DNA from: Didymella arachidicola
Taxonomy: Eukaryota; Ascomycota; Dothideomycetes; Pleosporales; Didymellaceae
Assembly (NCBI GenBank): GCA_016630955.3
Contig: CM049990.2
Span: 1,178,001-1,242,000 of the forward strand
DNA: 64,000 nucleotides
Reading direction: 5' to 3'
The translations under genes were made by a program, and so were the position numbers. Under the pieces are notes generated by a model. It made no database searches. It was not told where the DNA came from and saw nothing but the letters and a program-made list of their open reading frames with translations. Within the stretch, counting starts at the first letter, position 1. Each line of letters opens with the position of its first letter. Shown here in pieces: positions 50,600-61,528 of this stretch.

Positions 50600-51048
50600 A
50601 TCTCTTTGTGTTGCAGACCTCGGAAGGTGATGCGGTGCATTTGTGAGATGGGTTTCCGAAGGTTGCTTTCCCGTGAATTTTAGCGCCCCGCGATCGCACC
50701 TTCCTGGCTGTTAGCGTGGCGCGTGCTCGACGCGTCTTCTAAAATGGTAGAATTGCACACTTGCAAGACGGGCACCACGAGGAAAGACTTGGATATGGTG
50801 TACAGTCGTGAGCATAGGCGATATTCTATGAATGTAACAAGCGTACAGATTGGTCGAAGAAGCACGCCGAAGACGGCCTGTCGACATTGAAAGTAGAGTG
50901 GAAAATCCATGCTAGGCTATTGTGCCATTGTCGTTGCAAAAACGCTGTCAGTCTATTATGCCATGTGCAAGAGCAAAATCGCTGTGCGAGGTACCCATTG
51001 TATGCTTCATATCTTCGTAAAAGTATTGGTGATCGTGCGACTCGATGC
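50600..51048. other. Intergenic, 0.45 kb
   Basis: Upstream of the RWD gene; nothing recognised. Confidence 0.45.
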
Positions 51049-52012
51049 TTAGTGCTGAGTACGTAGCATCGCAGGGTTCGGCGATGGTGACCGGCCGCGA
51101 AGGGCTGGCGAGCTGGGGCGCAGCATGGGACTAGCCGCAGCGCTCAACGCATCAAGACTCAACTTGCTGATCGCCTCGAGGTTGCCTTGGACGTCGTCCT
51201 CAGACAAGTCAAGCATCATTCGCAGCTCATTGGCTTTGAGCTGCTCACCCAGACCGATCATGAGCTGTTCTTTTGTGTCGCTGCCAGCAACATCGTAGTA
51301 GATCCATCTGTACTTCAGATCAGACAGCTCGTGAGGCGCTGCTGGTGTCGTGATCTTGGCCCTGACACGTCTGACGTCCATACCAAACACGCCAGAAATC
51401 TGAGGCTCGCTGCCAATGCCACCTAGACCCGAGTCTGAGGATGCAGTCCTCTGCAGGGACTTTGGCACTTTGTCGTCCTTTCTAATCGGCAGCTCGTTCA
51501 GACGATTTGACGCGCCTGAGTCCTGAAGTTTGGCCCGCTTGAAAACAGCGTTCTTCAGCTCTGTAAGACCCAGTATGATATATATAGGCTTGCCGTCTCT
51601 GACTGTGTCATAGATCCAGCTGCGCGCTTCGGGATCGTTGCAGACAGCCTGGAAGGCTGCTGTGGGGTCTTGACTCGTCCTTTGAATCATCTGCTCAGCC
51701 TTGACTGTGAGGAGATTCGGTTGCCTGTAGATTCTTCCCAGCTCAAACTTGGCGCCATAGTTGGTCAGGAAACGCCCTTCCTGGTCGAGACTGTACAGAT
51801 CTTTGTAGCGAAGCTGGATGTGGTAGTCGTTGAGGTCGTCGACATCTTCGTGCGCTGCGTTCGAGTAGAAGCATTCGCGTTCGGGGTGGAGTGGGTGTGT
51901 CAGGAGTTGGCCCACTGAGCTCGTTAGCTTCGATGGAGCTGCTGTGGGGGACATAGCTACCCATCAACAGGTCACTCGGGAGAGGCTTGGGAAGAAGGCC
52001 GTGCAGCGGCAT
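51049..52012 (-). CDS. Unrecognised fungal protein, 305 aa
   Basis: Exons 52012..51961 and 51914..51049; the intron 51960..51915 (46 bases) has GTAGCT, a GCTAAC branch and CTCAG. The frame is also open upstream of 52012 to an ATG at 52147 (+45 codons). Visible features: an N-terminal Leu/Pro-rich segment, a mixed alpha/beta core with Gly-Lys-Pro-Ile-Tyr-Ile-Ile-Leu-Gly-Leu-Thr near residue 140, a charged Ser-rich loop (~170-200), a strand-rich part with Tyr-Arg-Trp-Ile-Tyr-Tyr-Asp-Val-Ala, and a C-terminal Ser-Pro-repeat tail. No signal peptide, no TM. Compact cytosolic size and the Pro-(Ile/Val)-Tyr-Ile-x-x-Gly-Leu strand recall fungal gasdermin-like (RCD-1/HET-Q1) proteins, but this is a guess I cannot test here. 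Confidence 0.7.
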
Positions 52013-53543
52013 TGCATATGATGGGAGTGGCTCGTAGGACTCAGATTTCAAACAAATGGCAATGAAGGAGTTGACAGAAGCGTAACCATAGGACAGGTTG
52101 CAGGTAATGGGAGAAGTAAAGTTGGTGAGCCCTAGGATGCGCAGCATCAGCTTGGCTACCAGGCCGCGGCCGGGCCCGATTGGTTGTCTACGACATCGCC
52201 GCCCACGTTAAACGCTACGAACGGATATTGGACGGACAAGAAACCCCCGGCAACAGCACAGGAAGGAGATGGACTCTTTTTAAAAAAAGATTCGCGCTGT
52301 TACCCAGTTCTCGTCCTGTAGGCGATGAGGGATCTGAGGAATGCCGCCTGCATCTGAATGATCTCAACCTTCTCCGAGGACAACACTGGAGAACTCATTG
52401 ATATGGGATGTAGAGCCCACGCCAAGGTGAAGTTTAGGAATTTGCTACGGCAGGCGCAGTACTTGTACGTGGGCGCAGGATATGTGATCGAGCGGCCATC
52501 ACCAATCACCTTCATGGGGCTTCCATTCCTGTGATTTAGGGTCAGCAAACAGATAGAGCGCCGCACCATGCCCACGGCGAGAATTTCTCTCGGCCTGAGC
52601 AAGCTAGATGATGGGTCTTCATCCACTGGCAGAACCGCATGATCACTTTCCTTGGTCGCATGGTTTCTCGGGGCTACATGTCATGATTTACAGTCAATCA
52701 GCCTTCCTTCCCCTCCTTTGCTTGCAGGGCTATTATGCAGGGACTAGAGAGAGGACGTGACCAAGCAGCGAGTGCTTGAAGTCTTCATCAAGGGTGTCAC
52801 GGAAAGCACGATGAGTAAGGCTGACGGCCGCTTTGGTGTCGTAGCTTAGCCAGAGTTCTCTCCTAACTCGGAAAGAGCTTACACAAGTTCTCCGCGTGTC
52901 AACAGCATCCAGTATAGGCAAGGCTACCGGCCAAGAAAGTTGCCGTTGTACCATCGTGTGGATGCCAGTCGATGTACGTCGCGACCCGCGTCGGCGCGTT
53001 TGTTTTCTAGTTGTTCATAGCTGACATGCATGTACCAGAGCAAGGACAGCCTGCGGCAATCTTGGAGCTTTCACACCAAAAGTACTCCACAAATACCAGC
53101 CTCTCTGTCCACTCCGGCCTCAAAAGCAGGATCATTCGATCAGGCCGCGCATGGGAGCGAAGATTTGAAAAAACCGGCGAAGCTCCAAACAAATACGTCT
53201 TATCGATAGGGGCAGGCATCGCGATCAACGTCACAACTCAACCCACTCAGTCCCACTTCAGCCTCCGCCTAGGGTTAGCTAAGAGCTGCTATCGCCGTAG
53301 TAAGCCGACAATTAGAGCCAATTGGCGAATCGCGCCCGCCTTGTGACGTTAAGCATGAAGCCACACGTCACTTTGGACCAGGCCCCTCACTAACCGCTCG
53401 AGCTTCGGTCTCAACCTTTCTGCGCTGAGGGAGTACTTGAACCCCTCCGTGCCCCTCGGAGTAAACATCATCTGAATAGCTTCACCACAACTCAATTGCA
53501 CTTTCTTCTATATTATACCCCTTTTATACCCAAATCAATCATT
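52013..53543. other. Intergenic, 1.5 kb
   Basis: Divergent region between the 305-residue protein and mannitol dehydrogenase; the last ~150 bases are a pyrimidine-rich leader typical of highly expressed fungal genes. No further gene supported. Confidence 0.4.
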
Positions 53544-54391
53544 ATGGTCCCAATTCCCCAGGCCACCGAGCTCAAGGACCTTTTCAGCCTTAAGGGCAAG
53601 GTCGTCATCGTCACCGGTGCCTCCGGCCCAACCGGTATCGGAATCGAGGCCGCCCGTGGTTGCGCTGAGTACGGCGCTGACCTCGCCATCACATACAACT
53701 CTCGCGCTGAGGGTGCCGAGAAGAACGCTAAGGAGTTGAGCGAGAAGTACGGCGTCAAGGTCAGGGCCTACAAGTGCCAGGTCGGCGTCTACTCCCAATG
53801 CGAACAGCTTGTCGCCGACGTCGTTAAGGATTTCGGCAAGGTCGATGTCTTCATTGCCAATGCCGGCAAGACCGCTGACAACGGTATCCTCGACGCTACC
53901 GTTGAGCAGTGGAACGAGGTCATCGAGACTGACCTGACCGGTACCTTCAACTGCGCACGTGCTGTCGGTCTCCACTTCCGTGAGCGCAAGACTGGTTCCC
54001 TCGTCATCACTGCCTCTATGTCCGGCCACATCGCCAACTTCCCTCAGGAGCAGACCTCCTACAACGTCGCCAAGGCTGGCTGCATTCACTTGGCCCGCTC
54101 GCTCGCCAATGAGTGGAGGGACTTCGCCCGTGTCAACTCCATCTCCCCTGGATACATTGACACTGGTCTGTCCGATTTCGTTCCCCAGGACATCCAGAAG
54201 TTGTGGCACTCTATGATCCCCATGGGTCGCGATGCTAAGGCCACCGAGCTTAAGGGCGCCTACGTCTATTTTGCCTCTGACGCCTCCTCCTACTGCACTG
54301 TAAGTATCTCCATTCATATATCACTGCCACCATTTGCTGATATACTCAGGGCTCCGATCTCCTCATCGACGGTGGCTATTGCGCCAGGTAA
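53544..54391 (+). CDS. NADP-dependent mannitol dehydrogenase (SDR), Alt a 8/Cla h 8 type, 265 aa
   Basis: Exons 53544..54299 and 54350..54391; intron 50 bases (GTAAGT...CTCAG). Interconverts fructose and mannitol with NADP(H) in the cytosol; mannitol serves fungi as a carbon store and stress protectant. SDR landmarks: cofactor motif Thr-Gly-Ala-Ser-Gly-Pro-Thr-Gly-Ile-Gly (~26-35), Asn-Ala-Gly (~107-109), catalytic Ser in Thr-Ala-Ser-Met-Ser, and Tyr-Asn-Val-Ala-Lys (~175). Exon 2 encodes only the closing Gly-Ser-Asp-Leu-Leu-Ile-Asp-Gly-Gly-Tyr. Codon use is strongly C/G-ending and uniform, unlike its neighbours, which suggests high expression. Homologues in Alternaria and Cladosporium are airborne allergens. 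The upstream in-frame ATG at 53496 is less likely. Confidence 0.94.
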
Positions 54392-54629
54392 ACGTGTCGC
54401 CCCACCAATAGAGAATGGGTTCGACAGCGGTACGATATGAACGATGGGTCCTCTTGGAATTACGATACCTTCCTTATACCTGATAGCGTAAAATGAATAT
54501 AGCCACAAGGCTAACGAGCACACTTCGCATCCACATCTCGACTCGTTTTCTTTCTGCCATTGAATTGATCTCGTCATACACAGTAATCGCTCACTGAAGA
54601 GCTTCCGGAAATCAATTCGATCTCAAACG

Positions 54630-54824
54630 ATGGTGACCGGGATGAAGCTTCTTAAGCGCCCCACCCAGCGGAGCGCAGTCCGATCGGCAACCCCGCACCT
54701 GACTCGCTTGTCGAGCTTCCAAGGGGCCGCGGCAACTCTACAGCTGCTTGGCGACCAACAGCTGCTTATACCTCGATTGCTAACTGCGGGCATGGCTGAC
54801 AATAACCAAGCAAACGCATCATGA
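54630..54824 (+). other. Upstream ORF (64 codons) overlapping the acyl-CoA dehydrogenase start
   Basis: The ORF ends TGA at 54822..54824, sharing ATGA with the main ATG at 54821. If in the leader, it could reduce or couple translation of the dehydrogenase. No evidence that the peptide itself matters. Confidence 0.35.
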
Positions 54825-56260
54825 CATTCCCCCCGGCGAAGGCTGCACTCCCGATTCCTGTAACTCAGCCCACCAAAAAGGAAACGTTCGGTAATCTCGG
54901 TCCCTGGGCTGAGCCATCTTGGTACTCCTCGCTCGCGTCGCCGTACTATAACGAGTCTCACAAGCGCCTACGTAACGCACTGCGAGCATACATAGACGAA
55001 AATGTCAAGCCATACATGCTGGAGTGGGAAGAGAAAGGCGAGGCGCCTGTAGACCAGCGCAAGAAGTGGGCACGTACTGGGTTCGCATTCAGCGATGTGC
55101 CTGAGCCGTACCGACCTAAAGATGTACCTGGGCCTGCTGGCATACCAGTGGGAGATATGGATGTCTTTCATCTGCTAGTGTCAACGGATGAGGGCAGCCG
55201 CATTGAAGGTGGGGTTGGAACTGCGCTGGGTGGTGGAAGCGTGATTGGTGTGCCACCGATTGTGCACCATGGCACAGAAGAGCAGAAGCTCAAGTGGTTG
55301 CCTGGCCTGTTCAATTGGGAGACAAGCTTCTGTCTAGGCATCACAGAGCCCAGTGGTGGTGTAAGCTCCCTTCAATTACCACTCTCCAAGTCTGCTAATG
55401 TCTTCTAGTCTGATGTTGCGAACTTACAGGCGACCGCAAAGAAAACTCCAGACGGCGAGCATTACATCGTGAATGGCTACAAGAAATGGATCACCGGCAT
55501 GCCCACTGCAACACACATGACCACCGCTGTACGAACAGGCGGGCCAGGCATGGGTGGCATCTCGGTCATCGTTATACCCGTAAACTCGAATGGCTTCACA
55601 TGGCGGCGCATACCCAACAGTGGACAGAATGGCGGCGGCGCCAGCTTCGTCGAGATGGACGATGTCCATGTCCCCGTCGAGAATCTCCTCGGGAAGGAGA
55701 ATGAAGGTTTCCGGATCATCATGACGAACTTCAACAAGGAACGCTTCATCATGTCGATCGGCTGCAACCGCAAGGCACGAACCTGTTTGTCTGAGTCGTT
55801 CGAATACGCCAATAAGCGCCACACATTCGGTAAGCCATTGATCTCCAACCAGATTATCAGCCACAAGCTTGCGACAATTGGTCGATATGTCGAGAGCCAT
55901 TGGGCCTGGCTTGAACAGCTAGCATACCATATTCAGCAGTCTCCATTGGGCTGGCAAGACCCAGAGATCGCTGGGCAGATTGCATTGAGCAAAGTGCATG
56001 GCGGGCGCATTTTGGAAATGGCAAATCGTGAGGCACAGCAGATCTTTGGTGGAGCTGGGTACCAAAAGGGCGGACCTGGTGCTATTGTCGAGCAGATGAG
56101 CCGTGATTTGAGGATGATGGTCCGTTACTCAATGGTCCAAACATTACTGGTGTCGCTGACGTCAATCTAGGTTGTTGGAGGTGGCAGCGAGGAAATCCTT
56201 GCAGACCTCGCAGTTCGACAAGAAACCGCATTGGCCAAGAGACGAGGCTGGAAGCTGTGA
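54821..56260 (+). CDS. Acyl-CoA dehydrogenase family protein, 446 aa
   Basis: Exons 54821..55360, 55409..56119, 56171..56260; introns 48 and 51 bases, all phase 0. The joins restore Thr-Glu-Pro-Ser-Gly-Gly-Ser-Asp, the flavin-binding motif, and Met-Met-Val-Val-Gly-Gly-Gly-Ser-Glu-Glu-Ile, the C-terminal CoA/flavin segment. Gln-Ile-Phe-Gly-Gly-Ala-Gly-Tyr and Arg-Asp-Leu-Arg-Met-Met are the usual C-terminal signatures. It lacks a clear mitochondrial presequence and ends Gly-Trp-Lys-Leu, not a standard peroxisomal signal, so location is open. Substrate chain length cannot be read; this subgroup in fungi is near long/very-long or short-branched ACADs. Follows mannitol dehydrogenase in the same direction. 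Confidence 0.9.
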
Positions 56261-56623
56261 ACGTTGGGATTGTCGCAGTAGACGCCATTGTATATTCACC
56301 TGTTGCCCGCGCAACTACTCAGGATCCGCATAAGTGCAATGACTGCCGCAGCCGTAACAGCGCCCACCCCTGTCGGCCTTCCTTGTATGGATTATAACTA
56401 GCGTGCGGAGTAACTTCAATTAAGGCACCTTGCATAGGCAATATACTAATCCATGTCGACACATCACGTCTCTCCACCTTTCTTCGTCCTGGTGTGACTT
56501 CCAGAGTTGATACGAGCTTTGATGTTACACCGCAGGTCGGCCCGCCCGGCACGCATTTGTATATCAATGTTCAGTCTCGCATCCAAATGAGATCAGGCTG
56601 ACCCCTCCACCCACGATAACAAC
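56261..56623. other. Intergenic, 0.36 kb
   Basis: Short gap before the GH2 gene, holding its promoter; no feature recognised. Confidence 0.4.
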
Positions 56624-59326
56624 ATGTATGAAGCAACTCTGTGCTGGCCTGCGCGACTGTTGTTGGCTATAGCTGGTCTGACCAATGTTCCCATTGTAAG
56701 AGCTTTTGACATTTCGACGACTACCATCGCTTCATGGAAGGTAGCTTCCACAACGGAGGTCGGTATCAATACTGCGAAGCTCTCTGCACCGGATCTCAAT
56801 ACGTCATCATGGCACACTATTGGTTCAAGAGGTACGTTGATGGCTACGCTGATCGAGAACGGAGTTCGTAACGAGACTTCGCTATTCTTCTCGGATAACC
56901 TCCATTTTTTCGATAATGCACAGTTTCGGGTCCCATGGTTCTACCGTACGGAGTTCGAGGCCGATACAAACAACGATGCCTTTACACAGCTGATCACAAA
57001 CGGCATATCATCAAGGGCGGACTTGTTTCTCAACAAGCGATATCTCGGCAGTACAGTTGGCGCATATGCTGGATCGGAAATCGACATCACGGAGGAATTA
57101 CTTGTCGGAAAGAACGTTCTTCTTGTGAAAGTGTATCCCACAGACTACAACCGCGACTTTGCCCTTGGCTTTGTCGACTGGAATCCCTACCCACCGGATA
57201 ATGGAACAGGCATCTGGCGCGACGTCCAAGTCAAGAAAAGCGGCCAGATTACCATCGATAAGCCGGGCGTCAGAACTACTCTAGATGGTGAGGTCGACTT
57301 CTCTGTCACTATCAAGAATTTGGGCAACACCAGGATCGAAGGCAGGGTCCAGTGCGCCGTAAAGGATCCTGGTGGTAAGGAAATCGGAACACCACGGACG
57401 CCCTTTCAGGCAAATGGTGGAAGGACAGATCTGGTGGCGCTGCACCTCAAGGTCGACAACCCCAGAATTTGGTACCCTACTCAGTGGGGCGATCAACCTC
57501 TCTACAGTGTACAGTGTACTGCGACCAATAGCAGTAGCTCTTTTGTTGCTGCAGCATATGATCAAACGCCAGTAACAACGTTCGGCATACGCACAGTGAC
57601 GGCCCGTCTCAATTCTTACAACGACACGGTGTTCTCAGTCAACGATCGTCCTTTCCAGGTTATCGGTGCCGGTTACACGTCTGATATTTTCTTGCGCTTT
57701 GACATTGAGAAGTTACGTGCGCAGTTCAAATATGTTGTAGAGATGGGCCTGAACACAGTCCGCCTCGAAGGCAAGCAGGAGCACCCGGAGTTCTACGACC
57801 TTGCAGATGAGATGGGCATCATGCTTCTGCCTGGCTGGGAGTGCTGTGACAAGTGGGAGGCCTGGACCTACAATGAAGAGAAGAGCGGCGAGAAGTGGAA
57901 CGACGAAGACTACGAGACTGCCGCTCGATCTATGTCACATGAAGCACACATGATGCAGAATCATCCTAGCGTGTTGGGTTTCCTCGTGGGGAGCGACTAC
58001 TGGCCTGACAACAGAGCAACTGATCTGTATGTCAACACGCTTAGAGGCTACAACTGGACTGCTCCGATAATAGCATCTGCTTCTCAGAAGGGGTACCCAG
58101 AGCGACTTGGCAACGGGGGCATGAAGATGGCAGGTCCGTATGATTGGGTGCCCCCGAATTATTGGTATGATACGGATGATGGTAATGACGCGCATCTTGG
58201 TGCAGCGTTTGGTTTTGGGTCTGAGCTTGGTGCTGGAGTTGGCACTCCAGAGCAAGGGAGTCTGAGGAAGTTTCTCGATACCTCTGACCTCGATGATCTT
58301 TGGCAAAGCTTCGACAAAGGTCTCTATCACATGAGCACCAATGTCTCGTCCTTCTACACGCGCTCTATCTACAACGAAGCACTCTCCAGGCGCTATGGAA
58401 CACCTACAAGTCTTGATGACTACACTCTTAAAGCCCAGATGATGGACTACGAAGCCACACGTGCCCAATTTGAAGCCTACCTCTCGCGCTGGAAGGCCGA
58501 GCGTCCAGCTACAGGAATGATTTACTGGATGCTCAACAACGCATGGCCGAGCTTACACTGGAATCTCTTCGACTACTACCTGCATCCTAGCGGCAGCTAC
58601 TTCGGTACCAAAGCGGCGCTCAGCAACCTCGAAGCCGCCGTCTTCGACTATCATTCGCAAGACGTATACTACACCAGCCGCGTCTCCTCCATCCCGGGCT
58701 CGAAAGCCCGTCATCTGTCCATTGAGATCATTGACCTCGCTGGCAATACCATCATTCAGGAGCTGAGCACCAAGTACGCCAACTTGACCACAGAGGCAAA
58801 CACAAGCAACCTCGTCACTCACGTCCCAGCCTTGCACAACATCACTTCAGTTGTCCTGCTACGCTTAACACTCACGTCTTCAGATCTACCAGACCCACTG
58901 AGCCAGAACGTATACTGGCTCGCCCCCCAATCTGATATCTTGGACTTTGATAACTCCACATGGTATCACACGCCTGTGACATCCTACTCAAATCTCACCG
59001 CTCTGTCGACAATGGATAAAGCGAAGATCGTTGTTCGGGGCAAGGGGAAAAGTGTACAGATCGAAAACACGAGCGAAGTGCCAGCTGTATTTGTCAGACT
59101 CAACCTTGTGGATGAGCAAGGCGAAGATGTCGTTCCTGTGGTTTGGGAGACGAACTACATCACTTTGTGGCCGAGAGAGAGTTACGATATTGCTGTTAAT
59201 GCGGGAGCTCAGTGGGATGTCGAAGACTTGAGAGTTGTGATTGATGGAAGAAATGTGGAGAAGAGGACAGTGAGGTTGAACGGGGGGGCGCAAGTTTTGC
59301 CCGGTGGTAGACCTATGGCGCAGTGA
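56624..59326 (+). CDS. Secreted GH2 exo-beta-D-glucosaminidase-like enzyme, 900 aa
   Basis: Single exon. Signal peptide ~1-27, cleaved around Val-Arg-Ala. GH2 order: jelly-roll sugar-binding domain (Phe-Tyr/Trp-Phe-Tyr-Arg-Thr-Glu-Phe near 105), immunoglobulin-like domain (~215-330), TIM-barrel catalytic domain (~340-620), then two C-terminal beta domains. Gly-Ser-Asp-Tyr-Trp-Pro-Asp near 460 and Phe-Gly-Ser-Glu-Leu-Gly near 536 line up with the acid/base and nucleophile segments of exo-glucosaminidases (CsxA/GlsA type), which release glucosamine from chitosan ends; in these enzymes the acid is Asp rather than Glu, as seen here. Many Asn-x-Ser/Thr sites suggest N-glycosylation. Role: extracellular chitosan breakdown or wall remodelling. 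Confidence 0.88.
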   Translation: MYEATLCWPARLLLAIAGLTNVPIVRAFDISTTTIASWKVASTTEVGINTAKLSAPDLNTSSWHTIGSRGTLMATLIENGVRNETSLFFSDNLHFFDNAQFRVPWFYRTEFEADTNNDAFTQLITNGISSRADLFLNKRYLGSTVGAYAGSEIDITEELLVGKNVLLVKVYPTDYNRDFALGFVDWNPYPPDNGTGIWRDVQVKKSGQITIDKPGVRTTLDGEVDFSVTIKNLGNTRIEGRVQCAVKDPGGKEIGTPRTPFQANGGRTDLVALHLKVDNPRIWYPTQWGDQPLYSVQCTATNSSSSFVAAAYDQTPVTTFGIRTVTARLNSYNDTVFSVNDRPFQVIGAGYTSDIFLRFDIEKLRAQFKYVVEMGLNTVRLEGKQEHPEFYDLADEMGIMLLPGWECCDKWEAWTYNEEKSGEKWNDEDYETAARSMSHEAHMMQNHPSVLGFLVGSDYWPDNRATDLYVNTLRGYNWTAPIIASASQKGYPERLGNGGMKMAGPYDWVPPNYWYDTDDGNDAHLGAAFGFGSELGAGVGTPEQGSLRKFLDTSDLDDLWQSFDKGLYHMSTNVSSFYTRSIYNEALSRRYGTPTSLDDYTLKAQMMDYEATRAQFEAYLSRWKAERPATGMIYWMLNNAWPSLHWNLFDYYLHPSGSYFGTKAALSNLEAAVFDYHSQDVYYTSRVSSIPGSKARHLSIEIIDLAGNTIIQELSTKYANLTTEANTSNLVTHVPALHNITSVVLLRLTLTSSDLPDPLSQNVYWLAPQSDILDFDNSTWYHTPVTSYSNLTALSTMDKAKIVVRGKGKSVQIENTSEVPAVFVRLNLVDEQGEDVVPVVWETNYITLWPRESYDIAVNAGAQWDVEDLRVVIDGRNVEKRTVRLNGGAQVLPGGRPMAQ

Positions 59327-59865
59327 GGGATTGAAAGCCTGGATTAGCTTTAGAATGTAGCCTGGTATCGGCGATGTCGACGATAATGCAAGACTCAGTG
59401 AGCGTAGCATCGAACCCCTTCTGATACCATCGCGCGGACCACTGCGAAATACACCAGTAATTGTAAAGGCTCATCGTGAGTTGCATATCATAGCAAAATA
59501 CACGAGCAGCGATATGTATCACTACCCCTTTCTTTCTATCAAATGTTGAATGAAATCAAGCACGTGCGTATCCGGCACAGCCTTCTACAGCAGCGCCACG
59601 AACAAAGCAAGCAACGCGCGCGAAGAGTATCATCCAAGAAAAGTGCCACCAAATCAAGTCTGTGCTATGTACCAAACTCACACCATCCCACTAAGCATAC
59701 ACACCAGGGGAGGAACGAGAACTCAAACTGAACGCAGTGCTATGCTGTACGAAGCAATGTGCAAGGTCCTGCGTAGGGAGCTCATTGAAGAGGAAAGTTT
59801 CGCAACGCCAGCCATGCCGCATCATGATAAGAATATCGGACGAACTAAATCATGGACGTGTGAGC
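59327..59865. other. Convergent intergenic region, 0.54 kb
   Basis: Between the 3' ends of the GH2 and DUF1996 genes. No gene supported. Confidence 0.5.
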
Positions 59866-61528
59866 TTAGTTGATCACACGGCGACGGTGCTCATGCACGT
59901 GCCTCCTGCGATACGCAGAGTCGACTGTGACGGTGAGGAGGACCTCCTCGATAACAATCTCGTACACAACGCCACCCTCTGTGTAGATCTTGGTGCTGAT
60001 AATGCTACCCTCGGGCGCGGCATCGGAAAGGCTGGGGCTAGGCGTGATAGCAGGTGCAGCAGGAGCCTCGCTGCTTGCCGCGGCCTTGCTGGGCTTTGCG
60101 ATCTCAAGCGAGGTGGAGCTGGCGGGAGAAGTCGTCTTGACGTTGTACACGCTGATACCGTAGCTGTTCTTGGAGCGAGCGGGCGCGTAGCTCTGCGTGG
60201 GAACCGGTGCGACCGAGGTGATGCTGGCACCGCCTGTTGGCTTGTCGGTTGCGCCCGGCTGCAGGGCAGAGGCGTACTCCGGGCCATACTGCACAGGGAC
60301 GTTACCGCAGAGGCCGTCCGAGGGGCCGCCGCAATCGTCGTTAAGGAGCGCGGTGGGGATGTCTTCGATCTTGCACTCGCCCTGCTCGGCCTCGCTCTGC
60401 AGGTTGGTGAAGTGTGGGCAGTCCTCAACGCGACCAGATAGGTTAGTGCAGTCGTTTACAGCGGCACGAAGCGTGTCCGTGTTCCAGCCGTTGATGAAGT
60501 CGGCGTGGTAGCCATAGCCAGTGGGGTCGCCGTTGGACCAGACAAACTGTCCGGACTTGCCCTTGAAGGCGTAGGTGTTCCAGATGGTCTCGTAGAAGAG
60601 AGAGGGGAGACGGGTATCGAAACCCTCGGGACACGTCCCACCGTCAATCAGGCTTGGGTATGCCATGTGCGACTTGGCATCAGAAGACTTGACGTCCTTG
60701 CCGTTCCAGCACGAAGGGAAGAAGATCTCGGCGCGAATACCGTCGGCGCAGTTGGCATCGAGAAAATCCTTATCAGGCATGAAGTGGCGGTAACGAGAGC
60801 CCTCAGGTGCACGGTTGTAGTTGAGGCAGTTGAAGCCAAGGGACTTCTGCATGAGGGACTCCTGGGTCATGTCCTCAGCGCTCCAGTCAGATGTGGGCTT
60901 GTCGGGAACGGGGCCAGAGAAGTTGCGCATACGTGAATCACCAGCGAGAACTTCGAAGCCCTCAGGGAAAGGCTGGATATCATCACCGAGGAGGAGGTAG
61001 TATGCGAGCATACCACCGATCTGGGGAACGACTTCAGTCTTGCCACCAGTGTGAACAAAGTGAAGTGAGGGTGTCCTACATAGTATTAGCAAAGGCATGC
61101 ATGGTTCTGAAGTGGTAGGCTTACCAGTAAGCGGACTTATCATCAGGGAACTGGCAAGACGAGCAGTTCGATTCGCGCAAGTCGCTGTAGGTGGTCGATT
61201 CACCAAAATCTGTTCATGATGTGAGCACATGCTTTGCATCAGGCACCGCCCATGTGAGCATGAACCAGGCGGTCCTTAAGCTATGCGCTTGCGCACAGCC
61301 CCAGGATACTTCCCCCGCTCATGCAGTGTTTCGGAACAGAATGACGGGTTGCAAGTACTTACTGCTACCGCCGTGGATAACGTGTCCGTGAGAGGAGGCA
61401 ACACCGGGGTCAACGATAGGATCTAGACGAAGAAACGCAGTCCTAGAGTGGCAGGGCATGCGCCAGAAGGCTTCAGCGGATCCAGAAAGGAGCGCCGCAG
61501 CGACGGAGAACGTCGTGGTAGATTTCAT
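59866..61528 (-). CDS. DUF1996 secreted protein, 486 aa
   Basis: Exons 61528..61363, 61209..61125, 61075..59866; introns of 153 and 49 bases. Splicing restores Asn-Phe-Gly and Ala-Tyr-Trp-Thr-Pro across the junctions. Signal peptide ~1-20. The DUF1996 core has Asp-Pro-x-Val-x-Pro-Gly-x-x-Ser-x-His-x-His (~37-49), Asp-Lys-Ser-Ala-Tyr-Trp-Thr-Pro, Phe-Pro-Ser-Cys-Trp-Asn-Gly and Tyr-Gly-Tyr-His-Ala-Asp-Phe, with many paired cysteines. After ~350 comes a Ser/Ala/Pro-rich tail ending in a basic segment. Found widely in fungi; some members are wall- or WSC-associated. Function unknown; the conserved His residues suggest a metal site, which is inference. Confidence 0.9.

Noticed and set aside
53535..54317. 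260-codon ORF on - opposite mannitol dehydrogenase
   Set aside because: Long only because biased C-ending codons on the sense strand suppress antisense stops.
59737..60441. 234-codon ORF on + opposite the DUF1996 gene
   Set aside because: Antisense to a well-supported exon; Arg/Ala-rich translation without domain.
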